Below are positions 1 to 5,173 of a DNA stretch of 11,456 bases, piece after piece. This stretch comes from Candidatus Omnitrophota bacterium (lineage in GTDB: Bacteria > Omnitrophota > Gorgyraeia > Gygaellales > Profunditerraquicolaceae): the NCBI GenBank assembly GCA_023229385.1, contig JALNZI010000039.1:1-11456 (forward strand), in the 5' to 3' direction. The notes under the pieces were generated by a model. The model searched no databases and was not told the DNA's origin. It worked only from the letters and a program-made list of their open reading frames with translations. Each line of letters begins with the position of its first letter. Position 1 is the first letter of the stretch. The position numbers were made by a program, and so were the translations under genes.

Positions 1-172
1 AAACTGTTTTCTTTTCAATTGGTTCTTCTTCTTCATCCTCTTCTTTAATCAATTCACGAACAAGTGATTTAATCGTTTCTTTAAGAGAAATTGGTTTTTG
101 TTTTGATTTTTTGTTAGTAGGAATCTCATTAATGGTTTCACGAATGAGTTGTTTTAAATCTTTTTTAGTCAT
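1..172 (-). CDS. Small tagged phage protein, 3' part cut by window edge
   Basis: Reading leftward from the ATG at 172-170 the frame is open for 57 codons to the window edge, so the C-terminus is missing. The protein starts MTKKDLKQLIRETINE, the N-terminal helix shared by its neighbours. A second similar helix (LKETIKSLVRELIKEE) follows at about residues 30-45, then an acidic run of Glu/Asp. It is the last visible gene of the leftward operon: the TGA of the preceding gene (174-176) ends one base before this ATG, so translation is probably coupled. No Shine-Dalgarno sequence precedes it. Two tag helices in tandem suggest either a duplicated tag or a fusion. No enzymatic domain is visible in the part present, and the function is unknown. 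The open frame is certain; that it is a real gene is supported by the shared N-terminus and tight packing. Confidence 0.75.
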   Translation of the reverse strand, partial: MTKKDLKQLIRETINEIPTNKKSKQKPISLKETIKSLVRELIKEEDEEEEPIEKKTV

Positions 173-173
173 A

Positions 174-404
174 TCATTTGGTTTTTTTAAAATAATTAAT
201 ATTAATTGGTGGAGGAATATTTCCACTTGAATCTGTTACAATAATCGTTGTTCCTTCTATTCCGATAATTGTAAATGTTTCATTTTTATAATTTACATAC
301 ATTGAAATTGGTTTTTCTTTCCAATCATTGTCATTTGAAAATCTTTTAGCATCAATAATTGCTTTATTTGACAATCGAACCTTATCTCCAATTTCAAATA
401 TCAT
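174..404 (-). CDS. Small hypothetical protein, possible SH3/KOW-like beta barrel
   Basis: This 76-residue protein begins MIFEIGDKVRLSNKAII, a G-D-x-V-x-[LVI] opening typical of small SH3-like or KOW-type barrels. It continues with alternating beta-strand-like stretches (ETFTIIGIEGTTIIVTD) and ends in a basic tail. It has no tag helix, unlike the other four genes of this leftward operon. It starts 5 nt after the TAA of the upstream gene (410-412) and stops 1 nt before the next ATG. No signal peptide or membrane segment is seen. The fold suggestion comes from sequence texture only; function is unknown. Such a barrel could bind nucleic acid or a protein partner, but nothing here shows which. Confidence 0.75.
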   Translation of the reverse strand: MIFEIGDKVRLSNKAIIDAKRFSNDNDWKEKPISMYVNYKNETFTIIGIEGTTIIVTDSSGNIPPPININYFKKTK

Positions 405-409
405 CTCAT

Positions 410-649
410 TTATAATTGTTTGAATTTAGTTTTTAATGAATCAAACAAATCTTTTTTCATTTGAGGAGCTAAATATGGGCCTAACTTTTTTAATTCACGA
501 TTTGCAGAATTAATAAATCTATCAACCAATTGTTGAAGATGTGCAGCTACTTCTTTTGCATCACCTTTTGGTGCATTGTTTGGATCATCATAATTTTGAT
601 AATTCGACAATTCTTCTCTGATCAATTGTTTTAATTCTTTTCGGTTCAT
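410..649 (-). CDS. Small tagged helical phage protein
   Basis: This 79-residue protein begins MNRKELKQLIREELSN, the clearest version of the shared N-terminal helix, which contains the I-R-E tripeptide. After a short Asn/Asp-rich linker (residues about 15-28), the rest reads as two amphipathic helices (AKEVAAHLQQLVDRFINSAN, then KLGPYLAPQMKKDLFDSLK). No catalytic motif is evident. The start codon overlaps the stop of the upstream gene in an ATGA arrangement (646-649), implying translational coupling in the leftward operon. By analogy with T4 internal proteins it could be a packaged head protein whose tag is removed by the prohead protease. That is inference; the sequence shows only the repeated N-terminus and a helical remainder. 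Confidence 0.8.
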   Translation of the reverse strand: MNRKELKQLIREELSNYQNYDDPNNAPKGDAKEVAAHLQQLVDRFINSANRELKKLGPYLAPQMKKDLFDSLKTKFKQL

Positions 650-1080
650 TCAAAAATAGTTTTGTGTTTTGCAAATTGATCCTTATTTATACTCAATGTT
701 TTAGATTTATTTTTAGTTCCACCAACAGTAATTGTCATATTATATGTCCAATCATGATCTTTTTCTGCTTTATCCAATTCTTTGATATAATAATTGGATG
801 CATCTTCTTGTATTACTTCTTTAATTAATTTCTTTAATTCAATTTTATTCATTGTGTTTTCAGTGTTTAGTGAAAAATCATTGTTCGTTCCATATGTTCT
901 ATTTCCTGAACGTTTAACTACTTTTAATCCATCTTTTTCAAGAGATTTTTTTGGTCGTTTTCCAAAAGCAAATTTAGTTTGATAACCAGCGATATTACCA
1001 GTTACATTCATATCTTCATCAATTGATTGTTCATCCTCAATGATTTTCCTAATCAATTGTTTTAATTCTCCCTTTGTCAT
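646..1080 (-). CDS. Two-tag phage protein, apparent in-frame fusion of two tagged genes
   Basis: The 144-residue frame starts MTKGELKQLIRKIIED. Residues 30-60 are basic (KFAFGKRPKKSLEKDGLKVV). At residue 77 a second, complete gene-like N-terminus appears: MNKIELKKLIKEVIQEDA, with its ATG at 852-850. The second half (residues 98-140) looks like a small beta-rich domain (WTYNMTITVGGTKNKSKTLS). The arrangement is best explained as two neighbouring tagged genes fused by loss of a stop, or as one frame with an internal start that still gives the shorter product. The gene overlaps its neighbours by ATGA at both ends (1077-1080 and 646-649). No known domain is recognised. Both halves may be separated by proteolysis near I-Q-E at residues 90-92. 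Confidence 0.8.
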   Translation of the reverse strand: MTKGELKQLIRKIIEDEQSIDEDMNVTGNIAGYQTKFAFGKRPKKSLEKDGLKVVKRSGNRTYGTNNDFSLNTENTMNKIELKKLIKEVIQEDASNYYIKELDKAEKDHDWTYNMTITVGGTKNKSKTLSINKDQFAKHKTIFE

Positions 1081-1523
1081 TTTTGTTCAAATTCAATTCC
1101 TTCTGCACCATTTAGTAATCTATACATTGCAGAAATTTGTGTATCATTTGGTTGTCCTGTTCCTCTTATTTGTATTTCACCGACAATATCATAAAAGTTT
1201 TTTAAAATTACATCATTTCCTAATATTTGTTTTACTTTTGGTAATAAAGCAATTTTAATTGCATCGAGTACTTCATCGAATTTTCCTTCGACTTCTAATT
1301 CATCAAAATCATCATAATCAGTAAATTCTGTTGGTGTATACCATTTACTAAATTCATTTATAGTTCGTTTTACTTTTGGATCGTTTTGAATTGATTTGGG
1401 AATAGTAAAATCAATCATATCATCAGAGATATTAAAACTGAATATGTATGTAGGTGCGTTTTCTTCTTTTAAAATATATTTATAACACTCTTTAATCATT
1501 TGTTTTAATTCCAATTTATTCAT
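1077..1523 (-). CDS. Tagged phage protein, first gene of leftward operon
   Basis: This 148-residue protein starts MNKLELKQMIKECYKYI and reaches I-L-K-E at residues 17-20, followed by a beta-like segment (TYIFSFNISDDMIDFTIP). An acidic stretch lies around residues 68-82 (TDYDDFDELEVEGKFDE), and the C-terminal half mixes helix and strand. I do not recognise the family. It is the first gene after the divergent intergenic region, and its start overlaps nothing upstream. Its TGA overlaps the next ATG by 4 bases. There is no Shine-Dalgarno sequence before the ATG; a TATAAATA motif lies 14 bases upstream on the same strand. Length, packing and shared N-terminus make it a confident gene of unknown function. 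Confidence 0.8.
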   Translation of the reverse strand: MNKLELKQMIKECYKYILKEENAPTYIFSFNISDDMIDFTIPKSIQNDPKVKRTINEFSKWYTPTEFTDYDDFDELEVEGKFDEVLDAIKIALLPKVKQILGNDVILKNFYDIVGEIQIRGTGQPNDTQISAMYRLLNGAEGIEFEQK

Positions 1524-1536
1524 ATGAATACATTTT

Positions 1537-1550
1537 TATTTATATAAATA
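1537..1550. promoter_or_regulatory. Palindromic A/T element with TATAAATA on both strands in the divergent region
   Basis: The 14-base perfect palindrome TATTTATATAAATA places a TATAAATA on the + strand (1543-1550) and another on the - strand (1544-1537). TATAAATA is the T4 late promoter -10 consensus, and NATAAATA is described for cyanophages. On the - strand, transcription would begin almost at the ATG at 1523. Many TATAAATA strings are expected by chance in DNA this AT-rich, and several occur inside genes here, so only the location between divergent genes makes this a candidate. Confidence 0.3.
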
Positions 1551-1591
1551 GTATGAATCTCATTTTTTTCTTGATTGAAAATTAAAATAAA

Positions 1592-1623
1592 TTTGGTTTT
1601 GTTAGAAATTTGTTTTACTTTTG
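1592..1623 (+). promoter_or_regulatory. Candidate Bacteroidota-type promoter (TTTG-N20-TACTTTTG)
   Basis: TTTG at 1592-1595 and TACTTTTG at 1616-1623 are separated by 20 bases. This fits the Bacteroidota primary sigma consensus (TTTG, about 19-20 bases, TAnnTTTG). A start about 7 bases downstream would give a leader of roughly 50 nt, A-rich and ending in a run of ten A residues just before the ATG at 1681. The region is T-rich, so chance matches are possible. The rest of the divergent region (1524-1680) shows nothing else recognisable. Confidence 0.35.
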
Positions 1624-1680
1624 TATTGTAATTGAAAAAACAAACAAACAAATTAATTAACTCAAAAAAAAAATAAAATC

Positions 1681-2076
1681 ATGAGATTGATTACAGAACT
1701 TCAAAAACAAGAAGAAGCAAATAGTACAGAACAGTGTAGGATTCTTGAAGGGATAAAAGTTGGAAAATATACACTTTCTATTCAAGGTAGTTATGGTCAT
1801 TATTGTCATCCGAGACAAACATTACCGGTTGCTGATTATTTAGAAATGGAACTTGTTATTATAAATGAAGAAGGTTCGATGATTAGTATAAACAACGATA
1901 ACGTATTTAAAAAATTTAGTAGATACGATGAATTATTGTCCCGAGCAGATTCATTAGATACAAATTACACAGTTTACGGTTATGTTCCAGTTGATTTACT
2001 CAATGACTTATACTTTTTTTTGTGTGTCGTCAATGCATACCTAACAGTTAATGTAAAGAGACAATTTAAATTTTAA
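1681..2076 (+). CDS. Hypothetical phage protein, probably truncated by an in-frame TAA
   Basis: This 131-residue protein opens with MRLITELQKQEEANST and reaches I-L-E-G at residues 22-25. A beta-rich domain follows (KYTLSIQGSYGHYCHPRQTL, then YLEMELVIINEEGSMIS), then a helical C-terminal part with a hydrophobic patch near residues 110-118 (LNDLYFFLCVVN). The HYCxPR motif suggests a small conserved phage domain that I cannot name. The coding frame does not end cleanly. After the TAA at 2074-2076 the same frame continues for 70 protein-like codons, so this may be the front of a 202-residue ancestral protein. A run of eight T residues at about 2010-2018 is a second place where an indel could have changed the C-terminus. 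The ATG follows an A-rich leader without a Shine-Dalgarno sequence. Confidence 0.75.
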   Translation: MRLITELQKQEEANSTEQCRILEGIKVGKYTLSIQGSYGHYCHPRQTLPVADYLEMELVIINEEGSMISINNDNVFKKFSRYDELLSRADSLDTNYTVYGYVPVDLLNDLYFFLCVVNAYLTVNVKRQFKF

Positions 2077-2289
2077 ATTACGGGATGGTTTGCAAGAACG
2101 TTCGGAGATACAGGAATCGTAAGATTTGAAGGTATGTCAATTGATGGCCGTTCATTTACAGGAAAAACACAAATTGAATCATTCGGTTTGACAAGAGAAG
2201 AAATCGAAGAAAAATTGAAACAATTTGTATATGTCAATGAAGGAATCCGATGTTCAACCTTAAAAATCACCGGATATTTTAAGTCGTAA
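2077..2289 (+). pseudogene. Protein-like remnant in frame with the upstream gene, after a TAA
   Basis: Directly after the TAA at 2074-2076 the same frame reads ITGWFARTFGDTGIVRFEG and continues for 70 codons, rich in ordinary coding features, to ...STLKITGYFKS and a TAA at 2287-2289. There is no start codon at its beginning; the first ATG (2134-2136) would give only 51 residues and cut through the apparent beta domain. It reads as a small beta-alpha-beta domain with a helix at about LTREEIEEKLKQFV. Upstream residues VKRQFKF join it naturally if the TAA is replaced by a sense codon such as AAA. It is either the second half of a nonsense-disrupted gene, a gene that lost its 5' end, or a short gene starting at 2134. 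Function unknown. Confidence 0.5.
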
Positions 2290-2299
2290 ATTTATTATA

Positions 2300-2315
2300 A
2301 TATCCAATTGGATAT
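2300..2315. repeat. 16-base perfect palindrome
   Basis: ATATCCAATTGGATAT is a perfect inverted repeat lying in the gap between the remnant ending at 2289 and the gene starting at 2385. As RNA it would be a 6-bp stem with an AATT loop, but no T-tract follows, so it is not a convincing terminator. It could be an operator or a chance palindrome. Nothing else recognisable is in this gap apart from a run of eleven A residues and an AATAAATA string. Confidence 0.3.
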
Positions 2316-2348
2316 AGATATGAAATGATGATATATTTCAAAAAAAAA

Positions 2349-2356
2349 AATAAATA
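2349..2356 (+). promoter_or_regulatory. Late-promoter-like AATAAATA before the 2385 gene
   Basis: AATAAATA lies 28 bases before the ATG at 2385, just after a run of eleven A residues. It matches the NATAAATA late-promoter form known in T4-like phages. In sequence this AT-rich the match is weak evidence. A similar string stands before the 3175 gene. Confidence 0.25.
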
Positions 2357-2384
2357 CTTTAAGTAATGGAAATCAAAATAAATT

Positions 2385-2642
2385 ATGAGTAACGAGAGAA
2401 TTAAATTGCCTGTTAATGCAATGTCCGGGGCGTTCGGCATTTTGGATACAAAATATATAAATTGTCGACCGACGATGCCATTATATAATGCAATGTGTGT
2501 TTTTGATATTGAAGCAGCTAAATTAGCTTTCATCTATGGTGATGTTGATTTTGTATTTGTATTAAATGAAAATACCGGAAAATTTGCACGATGTTGTAGT
2601 GTAAAAGAAGTAGAAGATTATCTTACTACGGAAGAAAAATGA
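2385..2642 (+). CDS. Small hypothetical phage protein
   Basis: This 85-residue protein has no family that I recognise. It starts MSNERIKLPVNAMSGAFG after an A-rich leader (AAAATAAATT before the ATG) and has no Shine-Dalgarno sequence. The middle is hydrophobic and strand-like (AAKLAFIYGDVDFVFVLNEN), followed by a cysteine pair (ARCCSVKEVEDYL) and an acidic helix. It has no signal peptide or clear membrane helix, and no tag helix of the kind seen in other genes here. It is followed after 17 bases by the next gene, suggesting a short co-transcribed run of small genes (2385-3591). Protein-like composition and tidy spacing support it as real. Confidence 0.75.
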   Translation: MSNERIKLPVNAMSGAFGILDTKYINCRPTMPLYNAMCVFDIEAAKLAFIYGDVDFVFVLNENTGKFARCCSVKEVEDYLTTEEK

Positions 2643-2659
2643 TTTAAACAACACAAATC

Positions 2660-2869
2660 ATGAGAAAGACAATTCAAGAACTAAAAAAAATAAACACGAA
2701 AAATCTATTACGATATTATAGAGCAGAGCGTAAAAGATTCAATATTTGTGGATATAGAGAGGTTTTAGATTATGAAGATGATGAAGATATGCAAAAATTA
2801 TATGATGAACACAAAACATATTTGAATTTAATCAAAACAGAACTTAATACAAGAGAACACATTTCTTAA
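2660..2869 (+). CDS. Small helical hypothetical phage protein
   Basis: This 69-residue protein is highly charged and helical: MRKTIQELKKINTKNLLRYY, then RAERKRF, an acidic loop (LDYEDDEDMQKLYDEHK), and a final helix ending ELNTREHIS. The pattern LLRYYxAERKR ... YLNLIKxELNxREH is familiar from small uncharacterised proteins of tailed phages; I cannot attach a function. The two basic and acidic helices could form a coiled-coil hairpin. It follows the 2385 gene by 17 bases. The ATG is preceded by CACAAATC with no Shine-Dalgarno sequence, the same style as other starts in the window. Confidence 0.75.
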   Translation: MRKTIQELKKINTKNLLRYYRAERKRFNICGYREVLDYEDDEDMQKLYDEHKTYLNLIKTELNTREHIS

Positions 2870-2893
2870 AATTTATATAGACTATAATCAATT

Positions 2894-3151
2894 ATGAAAC
2901 AAAAAAATGTAAATAAAATCACATACCAGACTGGTGTGTGTGCACACCATATCACTGATGTTATTATAAAATCAATTCCCACTGAATCCGATTGTATGCT
3001 TGTTGGACAAAAAAGAATGGGTAACTTGCCACCAGAATATGATAAAACCAGTTATGAACTTGGTTTTCATCAGGGATACGATTGGATGTTATCACAAATC
3101 TTTGAAGGCACCATATCAAACATTATACAATGTCTCATGAAACAATTGTAA
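2894..3151 (+). CDS. Small hypothetical phage protein
   Basis: This 85-residue protein begins MKQKNVNKITYQTGVCAHHI. It contains several Cys and His residues (VCAHH near residue 17, a Cys near 34, one near 80), but no regular metal-binding spacing is evident. The centre (LPPEYDKTSYELGFHQGYDW) resembles the aromatic, Gly-containing helix found in small phage proteins of unknown role. The C-terminal part is an amphipathic helix. The ATG follows AATCAATT with no Shine-Dalgarno sequence. It sits 24 bases after the previous gene and 23 before the next. Function unknown. Confidence 0.7.
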   Translation: MKQKNVNKITYQTGVCAHHITDVIIKSIPTESDCMLVGQKRMGNLPPEYDKTSYELGFHQGYDWMLSQIFEGTISNIIQCLMKQL

Positions 3152-3158
3152 ATAAATA
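3151..3158 (+). promoter_or_regulatory. Late-promoter-like AATAAATA before the 3175 gene
   Basis: AATAAATA overlaps the last base of the preceding stop codon and lies 16 bases before the ATG at 3175. It is a second match to the NATAAATA late-promoter form in a similar position to the one at 2349. The evidence is positional only. Confidence 0.22.
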
Positions 3159-3174
3159 CATATAATTCAACCTT

Positions 3175-3591
3175 ATGAAACAAAAAATTTTAAATATAAT
3201 CAGTGATTTATGCTCCAACTTTCTTTATTACGACAGAAAGGAAGATGAAGAATTATCAACCGAACAGTTATACAACGTTGTAAAAACAAATATAATAACT
3301 ATTGATGAAATGACTTCTGAATTTAAGAAACATTTACTCGCAACTTTACCCAACGTTAAAAACGAAAACATTAACAATGAACAACTTCATGACATGTCAT
3401 GGGGTAATGACTTCGGTTATTTGGTAACCATCAATGTCGACGGTGGTAATCAATTAGAACAACGAATAGTAGTTGCAAAAGATGTATTTGAAGTAGAACA
3501 AAAAGTAAAACAGTCGTTTAAAAAAATTGATTGGTGGGAAATAAAGTGTATTTATGGTATACTTGTAACACCGATGGTAACGATACACTGA
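3175..3591 (+). CDS. Hypothetical phage protein, C-terminus possibly frameshifted
   Basis: This 138-residue protein has a helical first half (MKQKILNIISDLCSNFLYYD, then LSTEQLYNVVKTNIITIDEM) and a second half that reads as a small alpha-beta domain (SWGNDFGYLVTINVDGGNQ, then VFEVEQKVKQSFKKIDWW). I do not recognise the family. The last residues (LVTPMVTIH) look unlike a natural end, and the neighbouring frame from 3581 to 3646 reads as a plausible C-terminus (see the entry there). An indel between about 3570 and 3581 may therefore have replaced the original tail. It is the last gene before the terminator at 3632-3658. No Shine-Dalgarno sequence precedes the ATG. Confidence 0.7.
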   Translation: MKQKILNIISDLCSNFLYYDRKEDEELSTEQLYNVVKTNIITIDEMTSEFKKHLLATLPNVKNENINNEQLHDMSWGNDFGYLVTINVDGGNQLEQRIVVAKDVFEVEQKVKQSFKKIDWWEIKCIYGILVTPMVTIH

Positions 3592-3646
3592 GTACTCTTT
3601 TCCAGTTGATTCTTTTGCAACAAACGGAAATCCATGTCAGAAATGA
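3581..3646 (+). pseudogene. Out-of-frame C-terminal remnant of the 3175 gene
   Basis: In the frame one base beyond that of the preceding gene, 21 codons from 3581 read RYTEYSFPVDSF followed by ATNGNPCQK, ending at a TGA (3644-3646) inside the terminator hairpin. The peptide is protein-like (Pro, Cys, aromatic and Gly well spaced). Stop codons overlapping the terminator are common in compact phage genomes. It probably represents the original end of the 3175 gene, displaced by a small indel. It is short, so chance cannot be excluded. Confidence 0.3.
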
Positions 3647-3658
3647 TGTGGTTTTTTT
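3632..3658 (+). terminator. Intrinsic terminator with GAAA tetraloop
   Basis: CCATGTCA (3632-3639) pairs with TGATGTGG (3644-3651) through six Watson-Crick and two G-U pairs, closing a GAAA (GNRA-type) tetraloop at 3640-3643. Seven T residues follow (3652-3658). This is a textbook factor-independent terminator on the + strand. It closes the 1681-3591 run of small genes and separates it from the 3725 block. The rest of the 133-base gap holds only A/T-rich leader sequence. Confidence 0.8.
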
Positions 3659-3724
3659 GTATTCAATTCCTTAAAAATTTAAAATTCAAACTAATTAATT
3701 GATGGAACAAAAACATTTATACAC

Positions 3725-4219
3725 ATGGAATTAAAAAAAATTATAAAGGAAATGATATTAGAAGTTCTTAAGGAATCATCGAATGAATATTTATCTTGGA
3801 AGAGAAAAAATGTAACACTTAGAGGCATAAAAGAATTAGGAAGGTCAAATGAAGTTTATGGTTCTTTTGGTAAGGGATTATATACTGTACCTTTAAGTAA
3901 CAAGGCGATGGCCAAGCAATATGGTGAAATATATTATGTTGTAAATGCAATACCAAAAAATCCAAAAATAGTTTATTCTTTAAATGATGCAGAAATTTGG
4001 AGACAGAAGCTTGTTAATGATTTTTGTAAAAAATATAATGAGCAATATGATACACATTTTTTTGAAACAAATACAACTATTGAAAAAGAAATGTTAAACC
4101 TTGGTTATGATGGATTGATTATAAAAGGCCGTGAAATGGTTAATTATAAACCGGAAAACATCAAATACTTTAAAACCGAAAATGAATTGCAAAACTACTA
4201 TAATTCCTTAAAAAATTAA
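3725..4219 (+). CDS. ADP-ribosyltransferase-like protein with N-terminal tag helix
   Basis: This 164-residue protein begins with a tag-like helix (MELKKIIKEMILEVLKESS, with L-K-E-S at residues 15-18). It continues into what looks like an ADP-ribosyltransferase fold of the phage 'polyvalent' type. Residues 31-34 (TLRG) sit where the first-strand Arg is expected. GSFGKGLYTV (46-55) with AMAKQYG (61-67) matches the glycine-rich loop, strand and A-x-x-Y block. LGYDGLII (126-133) then EMVNYKPENIKYF (137-149) matches the GYDG ... E-[YM]-V-x-[FY]-x-P-x-x-I-K ending. Glu137 is the likely conserved acidic residue. The family would move ADP-ribose from NAD+ to a target. T4 packages the ADP-ribosyltransferase Alt in its head and ejects it with DNA, so this protein could be a small analogue cut after Glu17. 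It is first in a new block after a terminator. Family assignment is by eye; activity is unproven. Confidence 0.6.
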   Translation: MELKKIIKEMILEVLKESSNEYLSWKRKNVTLRGIKELGRSNEVYGSFGKGLYTVPLSNKAMAKQYGEIYYVVNAIPKNPKIVYSLNDAEIWRQKLVNDFCKKYNEQYDTHFFETNTTIEKEMLNLGYDGLIIKGREMVNYKPENIKYFKTENELQNYYNSLKN

Positions 4220-4255
4220 AATCCATACTAATTATAAGATAAAATTATATTGTAT

Positions 4256-4780
4256 ATGGATTTCAAAAAAACATTAGAACAACTCGAATTAAAAGAACCA
4301 GTTAAAATTGTTATTAATAAAGACAATGACCAAGAACACATGGAAGGTGATTGTTGGGAAGAAAATGGTAAAAAATACACAATTTCAAATGGAATAAAAA
4401 TAATTGTTTCCAAATTCAGTAATGTACGAAAAGAAATGTTGTTACCACTCAGTTGTCCAAAATGTGGTAATCCGATGCAAAATTCAAAATTAAATCATAA
4501 ATTTTGGAAATTAAGAAAATGTTGTTTTGATTGTGTTGTCAAAGAAGAAACACAAATGAAAATTGATGGTACATATTCAAAATATGAAGAAGATATAATC
4601 AATAAAAACAAAAAAGTAGTACTTGTTGATATAAAAAACTTTCTAACTGATTATATCAATACAATGAATAGTAATAACTACATAACAGAAGATGGAAAAA
4701 TAGAAGATTGGAAATCGAATGTGAATGTAGATGAGTTAAAAAAGGATTTAGAATTAATTGAAGAACAGATTAACAAATGA
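4256..4780 (+). CDS. Zinc-ribbon protein of a conserved phage family
   Basis: This protein of 174 residues starts at the ATG (MDFKKTLEQLELKEPVKI). A TTG two codons earlier is in frame, but the ATG gives the natural start. After a beta-rich opening (WEENGKKYTISNGIK), residues about 63-66 and 86-91 hold CPKC and CCFDC separated by a basic helix, a probable zinc ribbon. The rest is helical and acidic, with EDGKIEDW near residue 147. The whole pattern (EHxEGDxWEE, NGI, CPxCG, CFDC, EDGxIEDW) looks like an uncharacterised family of T4-like phages. No enzyme motif is seen; the ribbon may bind nucleic acid or a protein. It overlaps the next gene by ATGA (4777-4780), so the two are probably translated together. 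Confidence 0.8.
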   Translation: MDFKKTLEQLELKEPVKIVINKDNDQEHMEGDCWEENGKKYTISNGIKIIVSKFSNVRKEMLLPLSCPKCGNPMQNSKLNHKFWKLRKCCFDCVVKEETQMKIDGTYSKYEEDIINKNKKVVLVDIKNFLTDYINTMNSNNYITEDGKIEDWKSNVNVDELKKDLELIEEQINK

Positions 4781-5169
4781 ACAAATCCGAAATCAAAAAT
4801 ATTCTTCGACCATTAATTAAAGAAGTACTGGAAGAAAAAAAGAATCTTCCGTATTACATCAAAAAAACTACCGGTGAAGACATTGATCCGAGTAAATTAA
4901 GTACTGGTCAAGCAAGAAAAATATTTTATGCAATCGTAAATGATTTAAACAAAGGACAAAAATCAGATAAAGACGATTCTGGTTATCTTATATATAAGAA
5001 TGGTGAATCAACTGGTATAGTTACCGATGAAGATTTTTTGAAATTACGTAATGCAGCAGATACCGCTTATCAATATTCAAGTGATCGTGCTACTTTTGAA
5101 ACAAAGGAACTTGCAAATCAAGCAATCAAAATGATGGGAAAAGATTTTTTAAATATTTTATTTAAATAA
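4777..5169 (+). CDS. Small tagged phage protein
   Basis: This 130-residue protein starts MNKSEIKNILRPLIKEVLEE, another version of the shared N-terminal helix, with I-K-E and L-E-E inside it. The body has helices around STGQARKIFYAIVNDLN and ELANQAIKMMGKDFLNI, and a short beta segment (SGYLIYKNGESTGIVTDEDF). I do not recognise a domain. The ATG overlaps the stop of the zinc-ribbon gene (ATGA), and the stop is 4 bases before the next ATG, so it belongs to a coupled run 4256-7093. By analogy with the other tagged genes it may be packaged in the head and trimmed; this is inference. Confidence 0.8.
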   Translation: MNKSEIKNILRPLIKEVLEEKKNLPYYIKKTTGEDIDPSKLSTGQARKIFYAIVNDLNKGQKSDKDDSGYLIYKNGESTGIVTDEDFLKLRNAADTAYQYSSDRATFETKELANQAIKMMGKDFLNILFK

Positions 5170-5173
5170 AAAC

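Noticed and set aside
794..1258. Open frames on the + strand within the leftward operon (794-982, 1040-1258)
   Set aside because: Their Phe/Leu/Ile-rich translations are antisense images of the acidic, lysine-rich tagged genes, whose shared N-termini and ATGA overlaps show the - strand is coding.
2073..2533. Open frames on the - strand at 2073-2270 and 2279-2533
   Set aside because: The first is antisense to a clearly protein-like + strand frame; the second overlaps the 2385 gene and is very hydrophobic at one end because it reads through A/T-rich spacer.
3702..3734. Ten-codon upstream frame (MEQKHLYTWN) overlapping the start of the ART-like gene
   Set aside because: It is too short to tell from chance and has no ribosome site; noted only as a possible coupling leader.
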